Source of the DNA: Acidobacteriota bacterium
GTDB taxonomy: Bacteria; Acidobacteriota; UBA6911; RPQK01; JADFOI01
Direction of reading: 5' to 3'
NCBI GenBank assembly: GCA_030624355.1
Contig: JAUXKG010000206.1
Span: 1-5,364 of the forward strand
DNA: 5,364 bases
The notes beneath the pieces were generated by a model, which was not told the origin of the DNA, searched no databases, and saw only the letters and a program-made list of their open reading frames with translations. This document shows positions 1-5,364 of the stretch, piece by piece; the first letter of the stretch is position 1; every line of letters starts with the position of its first letter. Both the position numbers and the translations under genes were made by a program.

Positions 1-295
1 CATAGCCCTCTATTGTTCCAGTGATGCCCATATCGGCGCGTCGATACTTTCGCTCCTGAAACACAAACTGTCTCTCCTGCATCAAGCATTCTTCCTGTCC
101 AACGGACTTCCCGTCGACGATCTTCTTCGGTTCCAGAAACTCCCTGCAGGAGGCCCAAACCCTTGAGCTGTAGGGATGTCCTTTCGATTCCTGTGCAAAC
201 AGGTGGTCTCTTGAGCTTCCCGCCAGCATGAGAATAGGGACAACAACCAGGATTCTCATAATGACAGACCAACTCCCTGCTTCCTTTTCTTGCAT
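1..295 (-). CDS. Secreted protein of unknown function, 5' part only (runs off left edge)
   Basis: An open frame on the minus strand begins at an ATG at 295-293 and stays open to the window edge, giving 98 residues. An in-frame ATG at 259-257 is an alternative start that gives 86. From the inner start the protein begins MRILVVVPILMLAG, a basic n-region followed by a hydrophobic core, then a likely signal-peptidase site near LFAQ. The outer start has a GAGGGAAGG stretch about 10 bases upstream but adds an acidic n-region (MQEKEAG). The inner start has GGGAG about 13 bases upstream. I cannot decide between them. The mature part is polar, has two cysteines (WASCREF and EECLMQ) and ends in YRRADMGITGTIEGY. 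I do not recognise the family. It lies 144 bases downstream of the alpha/beta-hydrolase on the same strand, so the two could be co-transcribed. Reality as a gene rests on the uninterrupted frame plus the signal peptide. Confidence 0.66.
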   Translation of the reverse strand, partial: MQEKEAGSWSVIMRILVVVPILMLAGSSRDHLFAQESKGHPYSSRVWASCREFLEPKKIVDGKSVGQEECLMQERQFVFQERKYRRADMGITGTIEGY

Positions 296-439
296 CGTCA
301 AGACACCTTCCCTCAGTCTGTTCTGCGGGGCGTCGCGTAGCAGCAGTTCAACCCCTTGGACGTCGAATTCTTGACTCTTGGAATCTCACCAGCAGAGTAC
401 CCGCGAACTGATCCTATCAGCGCAGCACCGCCATCCCCG

Positions 440-1780
440 CTAGCGAAAGCGTTTGTCGATCCACTTCGAGATCTCTCCGACCATGAGTTCACGTAGCGCG
501 TCGGTATTCAGGAACCTGGCTGGGTCAACTGAAGTAATGCCGTGGGTGGCGCCACGCAGGACAATGATTTGCTTGTCCTTGGCCCTGGCTGCACTGTAGA
601 TGAGCTCAGCGCAGGTGATTTTGTCGTCGGCGGTACCAGCAAACAGCACCCAAGGAGCGTCAACGTGCATCATATTGCCGACCGTGCTGTTGTTTGTGGA
701 TTCAACGTCTACACCCCACTCCTTTAAGGTGGAGGCCAGAGGGTTGTAATCGGGCCTGGCTCTCACCGCCCGTATACTGAGAAAACTCCGCAAAGTGTAG
801 ACCACTGCTCCTCGCACCGAGGCGTTCCGCTCTTGCACCCTCCCCAATAAGGCATAATGACCCGGCGCACGATCGTGTTTGGGTATAGCGGTTGTATTCT
901 CTGGGAGTATGAGATTCGGGACGGCCCCATGTCCCAAACTCATGTCTGCATAAAACAAGCGAGCCCTGGTACCCCTGATGATCATCAAGTCATCATCCGT
1001 AAAAGGACCTTTTCCTTGCCTTATCGTATCCAGCCGTCGCTGAGCCGAGTCAATCAGTCGATTCATACGGGCCGCCTGGGCGCTCCCATACTGCCGAATG
1101 AATTCCTTAGAATAGGAAGCCAGACCCGTTTTCGGATTGAAGCCCTTTAAAGGGTTGAACATGTCCAGTGCAGGATCCTTCTTACCTGTCGCTTCATCCA
1201 AGATGGATGGATCCAGCCTGTTGAGGAACGAGTCGCTGGTCCCATTCAAGGGATTTCGAAAAATCAATCCATCCGCTTTCGGTAGCTTCATTGGCCGTCC
1301 ATCTTGCTCGAAAAATCCTGGGAACTTGTAAACTTTGCGATCTCCAGCAAAGGCAGCATTCCCATTTTCCGCGACATTCTGGTAGCAGGCCATCAAAGGA
1401 CCGCCAGAACTGCCACCCAGAAGAATGATCTTCTTATAACCTCGATCTTTCATTTCCTGGACGCCGGCTGCCACATCCAGCAGGAACATCTCGAAGATCT
1501 CATCGGGCTGCCCCTGCGCTTTGTTGGCACCCCGCACATCCAAGCTCAGGACTGCGTATCCTTTTTCCGCCAGCCCGACGGCCGGGAACGCAGCCAGCAG
1601 ATTTGACCAGGTATGAGCGTGGACGACTGCAATTTCGGTGGGCTGCTTGGGCAAGTGTAGAGTTGCATCAATGGTGGCGTACTTGTTCTCGATGTCGAGA
1701 AAAATGGCCTCTGTGCTCTTGGCAAGGGATAAACAGGGCAGGCTACCCAGGAAAAGCAGAAGATATACACATAGTCTCAT
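440..1780 (-). CDS. Exported alpha/beta-hydrolase with long cap insertion
   Basis: The 446-residue product starts at the ATG at 1780-1778. The open frame extends to a TTG at 1831, but those 17 codons overlap receptor-derived sequence, and the ATG immediately gives a signal peptide (MRLCVYLLLFLGSLPCLSLA, cleavage near residue 20). A GGGTGA stretch lies 5-10 bases upstream of it. Fold landmarks: VVHAHTWSN at about 52-60, where the oxyanion strand-loop is expected; DVRG at 81-84; nucleophile elbow GGSSGG at 122-127 (Ser124, or Ser125 in the alternative GxSxG register); AGTADDK at 381-387 supplying the acid; and GATHGI at 410-415 with His413 as likely catalytic base. Between elbow and acid lie some 250 residues, much more than a minimal hydrolase, including a distinctive LDPSILDE...LDMFNP segment at 189-210. 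That points to a large lid domain. The substrate is unknown; esterase, amidase or dipeptidase activity are all possible. It follows a decayed receptor gene on the same strand. Confidence 0.88.
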   Translation of the reverse strand: MRLCVYLLLFLGSLPCLSLAKSTEAIFLDIENKYATIDATLHLPKQPTEIAVVHAHTWSNLLAAFPAVGLAEKGYAVLSLDVRGANKAQGQPDEIFEMFLLDVAAGVQEMKDRGYKKIILLGGSSGGPLMACYQNVAENGNAAFAGDRKVYKFPGFFEQDGRPMKLPKADGLIFRNPLNGTSDSFLNRLDPSILDEATGKKDPALDMFNPLKGFNPKTGLASYSKEFIRQYGSAQAARMNRLIDSAQRRLDTIRQGKGPFTDDDLMIIRGTRARLFYADMSLGHGAVPNLILPENTTAIPKHDRAPGHYALLGRVQERNASVRGAVVYTLRSFLSIRAVRARPDYNPLASTLKEWGVDVESTNNSTVGNMMHVDAPWVLFAGTADDKITCAELIYSAARAKDKQIIVLRGATHGITSVDPARFLNTDALRELMVGEISKWIDKRFR

Positions 1781-1784
1781 TTTT

Positions 1785-2066
1785 TCACCCAGACTCACAA
1801 AGTGAAGGGCGGCGGAACTCAGGTTGATCAAAACTAGTCTGATTCAGGAGATTCAAAAACTCAACCCTGAAATCCAATTTTCCATTCTCGCCCAGTTGGG
1901 ACAAGGGAATCTACTTGATCGGTGTGAATGTGCTGGGGTTAAACCACCGGTCGGGATCACTCGTCACCGGGTTATTGCTGGCTCCTGGTACAAGGTCTGG
2001 TCGCTGTCCTGCCGATCGGATTCAAACCCCGTTGGGGACGCCAGAAATGTCTGGCTCGAAAAAGCC
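1785..2066 (-). pseudogene. Remnant of a TonB-dependent receptor C-terminal region
   Basis: Reading the minus strand in one constant frame from 2066 to the TGA at 1787-1785 gives receptor-like sequence: FFEPDISGVPNG (2063-2028), then GQRPDLVPGASNNPV (2009-1965), DRWFNPSTF (1952-1926) and FRVEFLNLLNQTSF (1871-1830). In intact carboxypeptidase-regulatory-like TonB receptors these blocks occur in this order in the last part of the barrel (RPDLVPG, then D-x-x-FDPSAF, then FR-EFFN-LN-NF). The frame is broken by TGA at 2024-2022 and TAG at 1913-1911, and another TGA lies at 2069-2067. Only about 20 residues separate STF from FRVEF, where roughly 45-50 are usual, so an internal deletion around the TAG is likely. 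The usual final beta-strand is also missing. The fragment ends 4 bases before the hydrolase ATG. The match was made by recognising family motifs by eye, not by alignment. Confidence 0.72.
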
Positions 2067-2153
2067 TCAGGCCAGCATCAGGGGGGCGTCCCAGCGCTCG
2101 ATCTCCTCACAGAGAATTCCCGCGATCCCATCGGCTAGGTGACAAAAGAACAG

Positions 2154-2182
2154 TTGACCCAGACCTGGGGGAGTGTTAAATT
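2154..2182 (+). promoter_or_regulatory. Candidate sigma-70-type promoter for the amidohydrolase-receptor pair
   Basis: TTGACC at 2154-2159 matches the -35 consensus at five of six bases. Exactly 17 bases later TTAAAT at 2177-2182 matches the -10 consensus at four of six. Transcription would begin near 2189, leaving a leader of about 40 bases before the GTG at 2229. The spacing is ideal and the position suits the gene, but such matches occur by chance and this lineage's promoter preferences are not visible here. Confidence 0.42.
2158..2169. repeat. Short inverted repeat inside the promoter spacer
   Basis: CCCAG and CTGGG form a perfect 5-base inverted repeat around a 2-base centre (CCCAGACCTGGG). 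It overlaps the last bases of the candidate -35 hexamer and fills the start of the spacer, a common place for a repressor or activator half-site pair. At 12 bases it may be chance, and it is too short and lacks the U-tract to act as a terminator. Confidence 0.3.
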
Positions 2183-2213
2183 TGAGTTTGGGTAAGGCGG
2201 AGGGGAGCTGCCG

Positions 2214-2222
2214 AAAAGGGGG
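2214..2222 (+). promoter_or_regulatory. G-rich ribosome binding site deciding the GTG start at 2229
   Basis: AAAAGGGGG ends 6 bases before the GTG at 2229. It is the best Shine-Dalgarno-like element near the gene's beginning. TTG codons at 2235 and 2262 are possible starts that would also keep the signal peptide, but neither has a comparable element at the right distance, so the GTG is preferred. Confidence 0.5.
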
Positions 2223-2228
2223 TACAGG

Positions 2229-3971
2229 GTGTCGTTGTCGCCAAAAATCCCGGCTAAGATATTGAGGCCGACTTTGCTCGTCCTCCTTCTGCTGTGGACG
2301 GGCTGTGGATCGGCGGTCCCACCTGAGCTGGCGCCCGACCTGATCCTGCACAACGCCAAGATCATCACCGTGGATCCCGACTTTCGGGTGGTTGAGGCTG
2401 CCGCCATCAAAGGTAGCCGCTTCCTGGCGGTGGGCAGCAACGATCACGTTCTGAATCTGGCGGGCTCCCAGACCTCGCTCGTGGATCTGGAAGGCAGGAC
2501 CGCCATCCCCGGACTCATTGATTCCCACATTCACGCCCTCCATTTCGGATGGCACATCACCAAGCACGTCAACTTCTCCACCGGAGAACGGCTGACCGTG
2601 GAGAGCATGGTGGCGCGCATCGGGGAATGGGCCAAGAATGTGCCGCCCGGAAAGTGGATATACGCGCGGGGACCCTACAGTTTGGATTTTGTGGCCGAGG
2701 GAAGACTGCCCAATCGCTGGGAAGTCGATGCTGTGACACCGGAAAATCCTTTTTTCATGAACATGCAGGGGCATGTCGGTGTGGTCAACAGCTACGCGAT
2801 GCGCCTGGCAGGAGTCACTAAGCGTACCCCGGATCCTGAAGGAGGTAAATTCGTAAGGGACCCCAAGACCGGAGAATTGACGGGGATCGTCTACGAATTT
2901 CCGGCCATGAACCCCTTTCGAGGTCTCATTCCGAGGCATTCCCTGGAAGATAATTTGAATGCTGTTCGCAAAGCGAACGAGGTCTTTAACTCATTGGGGA
3001 TCACCAGTGTGGTTAACCTTGCCATGCCTCAATGGGAGTTCGCGGTTCTTCGCCAACTCTGGCGTGACGAAGGGTTGACAGTTCGCTGGACAGCGATGCT
3101 CCGGGCCGATGCCAGAGTCTTCCTGAACAAGCCGTACTCCGAGGTGGAGGCAGAAATGAGGGCGCTTGGCCCTCCCACTCGATTCGGGAATGACTGGCTC
3201 AAGATCAATGGCATCAAGATCGTCCTGGATGGATTTGTGGAAGCGGCTTATATGCGAGAGCCCTACCTGGAAGATATTTTTGGAAAGGGCTGGCGGGGCA
3301 TTCTGCTCTGGGACCGGGAGAGTCTGAAGTCGGCACTGCGGGCGGCCGGCAAGTACGGTATCCAGGTGGCCATCCATGTCACCGGAGACGCGGCTGTGGA
3401 CGTGGCACTGGAGGTGATGGACGAGGTGGACCGAGAATATCCGGTTGCTGGGAGACGCTGGAGTCTCGAGCATGCCGGAGTCATGCCCACTGAAGAAAAT
3501 TTAGAGATTGCCGAGCGCCTGAAGGTTATTATCTCCACCCAGCAGTCCATGGGTTGGAGCATCGGCAAAACCTTCAAAAAGTGGTGGGGACCTGAGATGG
3601 GCGGTATTTTTGCCCCCAACAAAACTTGGCTGCAGGCGCTGGGCCATCCCTACCTGAAAGCGGGTTCAGACAACCGGCCTATCAACCCTTTCATCGGTTT
3701 CTGGGCCTACCTGGCTCGAAAAGACGTGGACGGCGAAGTTGCCAAACCTGAGGAAGCCCTGGGCCGAGAGGATACTCTCCGCCTTTACACCAGCAACGCT
3801 GCTTACGGAATTTTCGAAGAGAAGGAGCGGGGATCCATCGAGGCAGGTAAACTGGCCGACTTGGTGGTGCTCTCCGAGGACATTATGAGTGTTCCCGAAG
3901 ATCAAGTGCGGGAGATCAAACCTGTGATGACTGTTGTGGGCGGCAAGATCGTCTTCCAGCAGGGATCATGA
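2229..3971 (+). CDS. YtcJ-type metal-dependent amidohydrolase, probable lipoprotein
   Basis: This 580-residue product belongs to the amidohydrolase 3 (YtcJ/N-substituted formamide deformylase-like) family, whose usual length is about 530-580, so it looks complete. The N-terminus (KILRPTLLVLLLLWTGC) is a lipoprotein-like signal with Cys26, although Trp rather than Leu sits at -3, so plain secretion is possible. PDLILHNAKIITVD at about 36-49 is the small beta-sandwich start. GLIDSHIH at 95-102 gives the metal-binding HxH (His100, His102). GHVGVVNS at 181-188 is the family's conserved Gly-His block, and KINGIKIVLDG at 325-335 its central strand. IHVTGD (His383), SLEHAG (His415) and AGSD (Asp481) supply the remaining expected metal and catalytic residues. 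The C-terminal GSIEAGKLADLVVL at 535-548 closes the sandwich. It would hydrolyse an amide, formamide or related C-N bond; the substrate is unknown. A receptor gene follows 40 bases downstream, suggesting an operon for uptake and cleavage. Confidence 0.93.
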   Translation: MSLSPKIPAKILRPTLLVLLLLWTGCGSAVPPELAPDLILHNAKIITVDPDFRVVEAAAIKGSRFLAVGSNDHVLNLAGSQTSLVDLEGRTAIPGLIDSHIHALHFGWHITKHVNFSTGERLTVESMVARIGEWAKNVPPGKWIYARGPYSLDFVAEGRLPNRWEVDAVTPENPFFMNMQGHVGVVNSYAMRLAGVTKRTPDPEGGKFVRDPKTGELTGIVYEFPAMNPFRGLIPRHSLEDNLNAVRKANEVFNSLGITSVVNLAMPQWEFAVLRQLWRDEGLTVRWTAMLRADARVFLNKPYSEVEAEMRALGPPTRFGNDWLKINGIKIVLDGFVEAAYMREPYLEDIFGKGWRGILLWDRESLKSALRAAGKYGIQVAIHVTGDAAVDVALEVMDEVDREYPVAGRRWSLEHAGVMPTEENLEIAERLKVIISTQQSMGWSIGKTFKKWWGPEMGGIFAPNKTWLQALGHPYLKAGSDNRPINPFIGFWAYLARKDVDGEVAKPEEALGREDTLRLYTSNAAYGIFEEKERGSIEAGKLADLVVLSEDIMSVPEDQVREIKPVMTVVGGKIVFQQGS

Positions 3972-4015
3972 TTGTTCATTGCGTCAAGTTAGGGAAATTG
4001 GAGGAAACAACATGA
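3968..4015 (+). other. 15-codon bridging ORF with ATGA overlaps at both ends
   Basis: An ATG at 3968 overlaps the amidohydrolase stop as ATGA (3968-3971) and opens a frame of 15 codons. Its TGA (4013-4015) overlaps the receptor ATG, again as ATGA (4012-4015). The frame therefore spans the whole gap and includes the receptor's Shine-Dalgarno. It has no strong ribosome binding site of its own and the peptide (MIVHCVKLGKLEETT) resembles nothing I know. It is more likely a possible device for translational coupling, or chance, than a gene for a functional peptide. Confidence 0.22.
4000..4004 (+). promoter_or_regulatory. Ribosome binding site of the receptor gene
   Basis: GGAGG lies 7 bases before the ATG at 4012, a near-ideal Shine-Dalgarno match and spacing. 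It fixes the receptor start, which is also supported by the signal peptide that follows at once. No promoter or terminator is evident in the 40 bases after the amidohydrolase, in keeping with co-transcription. Confidence 0.8.
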
Positions 4016-5364
4016 GTAACCTGAAAAGAAATTTGACAGGGTCCGTGGTAGTGGGGGTGCTGGTCCTACTGACCATGCCCGGCGCCTGGGCCCAGACCTC
4101 GGCTATTACGGGAACCGTCACCGACGCGACTCAGGCGGTACTCCCCGGGGTGGATGTAGAGATCACCAACGTGGAGACGGGCGTGACGCGAAGCCTGGTC
4201 AGCAACGACGTGGGCCGCTACACCGCTCGCAGCCTCAACCCCGGGATCTACCGGGTCTCGGCCTCCATAACAGGCTTCAAGACGGCAGTTCGCACCGACG
4301 TCCATGTGACGATCGATCAGGACTTCGTCATAAACCTCACGCTGGAAATCGGCGACGTGTCCGAGGAGGTCACGGTCATGGGCGGTGCCGAACTGGTGCA
4401 GACCACCAGTGTCAGCATGCAGTCACTGGTCGATGAGGTGAAGATTCGCGAGCTGCCCCTCAACGGTCGGGATTACCTGCAACTAGCGACTCTGCAGCCG
4501 GGAGCCGTGCAGATGCGGGGTCAGATAAAGAGCACCTCCCCGCAAACGGGCAGCGGACTGAGCCTGAGTATCTCCGGCGGTCGGCCCTTTTCCAATCTCT
4601 TCAAGCTGGATGGAATTACCATCAATGACCAGGGCGGCATGAGCCCCGGGTCCATTTTCGGGGCCAACCTGGGGGTGGAAGCCATCCGGGAGTTTTCGAT
4701 CCTCACCAACACCTACTCGACCGAGTACGGCCGCGGCTCCGGCGGTGTGGTCAGCTCGGTGCTGCGCTCCGGGACCAATGACATCCATGGTTCCCTCTGG
4801 TACTTTCATCGCAACGCCCAACTGGACGCCCGGAATTTCTTTGACAACGCGATCAACCCGGGTGACACGGTAGCCGGTGTTCCTCATTTTCGGCGCCACC
4901 AGTACGGGGTGGCCGCAGGGGGTGCTATTGTCCAGGACAAGACCTTCATCTTTGGCTCCTACGAAGCCTTGCGCCAGTTTCGTGAGGAGAGCGATGCGAG
5001 CAACGTCCCCAGCGCTGCGGCAAGGCGGGGTGAATTGGCGAGCGGCACCATCGCGGTCGATCCCGGTGTAGAGTTCTACCTGAATAATTTTCCTGTCGGC
5101 ACCTCCCCCACCTCCAATCCGGACATTGACGCGTTCTTCAGCGCTCCGGGCAAAGACACCTCAGCCGATATGTTTACCCTTCGGGTGGATCATCAGATCA
5201 ACCTCAATAATTCCCTGAACGCCAGCTACCTGATCGAGGACGCCACTGTCTTAGGACGCGACGTCTTTGACCTGTCCGACGACAAATCCACCTCCCGGCG
5301 CCAGTTCATCAGTGGGCAGTGGACCTCTCTGATTAGCCCGACCCTCATCAACACTTTCCGCATG
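4012..5364 (+). CDS. TonB-dependent outer-membrane receptor with carboxypeptidase-regulatory-like domain, 5' part
   Basis: The frame is open from the ATG at 4012 to the window end, giving 451 residues. Family members usually have about 1000-1200, so more than half is missing. Residues 1-27 are a signal peptide ending PGAWA|Q. Residues about 29-112 form a beta-sandwich carboxypeptidase-regulatory-like domain (ITGTVTD, LPGVDVEITN, GRYTARSLNPGIYRVSA, GFKT). EEVTVMG at 118-124 resembles a TonB-box region. The plug follows, with ELPLNGRD at 147-154, SGGRP at 188-192, LDGITIND at 199-206, STEYGRGSGGVV at 236-247, SGTND at 253-257 and LDARNFF at 271-277. Barrel strands then begin (FIFGSYEALRQ). Such proteins sit in the outer membrane and import ligands using TonB energy; the ligand here is unknown. 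The adjacent upstream amidohydrolase suggests a substrate it can cleave. No frame disruption is seen. Confidence 0.93.
   Translation, partial: MSNLKRNLTGSVVVGVLVLLTMPGAWAQTSAITGTVTDATQAVLPGVDVEITNVETGVTRSLVSNDVGRYTARSLNPGIYRVSASITGFKTAVRTDVHVTIDQDFVINLTLEIGDVSEEVTVMGGAELVQTTSVSMQSLVDEVKIRELPLNGRDYLQLATLQPGAVQMRGQIKSTSPQTGSGLSLSISGGRPFSNLFKLDGITINDQGGMSPGSIFGANLGVEAIREFSILTNTYSTEYGRGSGGVVSSVLRSGTNDIHGSLWYFHRNAQLDARNFFDNAINPGDTVAGVPHFRRHQYGVAAGGAIVQDKTFIFGSYEALRQFREESDASNVPSAAARRGELASGTIAVDPGVEFYLNNFPVGTSPTSNPDIDAFFSAPGKDTSADMFTLRVDHQINLNNSLNASYLIEDATVLGRDVFDLSDDKSTSRRQFISGQWTSLISPTLINTFRM

Noticed and set aside
296..439. Search for a terminator or promoter between the hydrolase stop and the left-edge gene.
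   Set aside because: Only an 8-base palindrome (CGCTAGCG at 438-445) overlapping the hydrolase stop was seen. There is no stem with a following T-run and no convincing promoter hexamers.
1836..1864. A possible minus-strand promoter for the hydrolase, TTGAGT then CAGACT with 17 bases between.
   Set aside because: The -10 matches the consensus at only three of six bases, and the bases belong to the conserved FRVEFLNLLNQ coding block of the remnant, so I do not count it as support.
1996..2045. A stretch around ATTCAAACCCC that superficially resembles a tRNA T-arm.
   Set aside because: No acceptor stem, D-arm or anticodon arm can be folded around it, the T-stem bases do not pair properly, and the same bases are explained as receptor-derived coding sequence on the other strand.
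1824..2142. Two overlapping plus-strand frames of 75-104 codons in the gap before the amidohydrolase.
   Set aside because: They are the reverse complement of the receptor remnant, their translations look like nothing known, and neither has a convincing ribosome binding site.
2067..2228. Possible upward extension of the receptor remnant, for example the minus-strand reading LYPLFGSSPPPYPNSNL.
   Set aside because: The text is suggestive of protein-like sequence but is in a different frame from the remnant and matches no receptor block I can name, so the remnant was limited to 2066.
2067..2939. A 290-codon open frame on the minus strand across the amidohydrolase gene.
   Set aside because: Most of it lies antisense to the well-supported amidohydrolase. 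Its translation has no recognisable domain or signal, and it is rich in His, Arg, Gly and Pro as antisense shadows in GC-rich DNA often are. It happens to share its frame with the receptor remnant, but no receptor motif is visible above 2066.

Overview
The window looks like a chromosomal or accessory segment from a Gram-negative, heterotrophic bacterium, most likely an Acidobacteriota-type lineage. The main reason is the right-hand gene, an outer-membrane TonB-dependent receptor with an N-terminal carboxypeptidase-regulatory-like domain and the ELPLNGR, SGGRP and LDARNFF signatures. Receptors of this build are strongly expanded in that phylum. The assignment is inferred from protein style only. 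Coding sequence is moderately GC-rich, and every intact gene product carries an export signal.

Layout, left to right. Positions 1-295 (minus) hold the 5' part of a gene for a secreted protein of unknown function that runs off the left edge. Positions 440-1780 (minus) encode an exported alpha/beta-hydrolase with a GGSSGG nucleophile elbow and a long insertion before its last catalytic residues. Positions 1785-2066 (minus) are not empty intergenic DNA: one reading frame still spells the C-terminal region of a TonB-dependent receptor, interrupted by stop codons and apparently shortened by an internal deletion. Positions 2067-2228 hold a leader with a plausible sigma-70-type promoter, a small inverted repeat and a G-rich ribosome binding site. 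Positions 2229-3971 (plus) encode a lipoprotein-like, YtcJ-type metal-dependent amidohydrolase. After a 40-base gap, 4012-5364 (plus) is the first 451 codons of the intact receptor gene, which continues beyond the right edge.

How the genes may work together (inference): the receptor would bring a substrate across the outer membrane and the co-directional amidohydrolase would cleave an amide, formamide or similar bond in the periplasm or at a membrane surface. The leftward cluster repeats the idea, with an exported hydrolase sitting directly downstream of a dead receptor. The two hydrolase loci are divergent and each is physically tied to a receptor or its remnant. No RNA gene, CRISPR array, insertion sequence or defence system was recognised. 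The most notable signal is the receptor fossil; nothing clearly represents a wholly new system.
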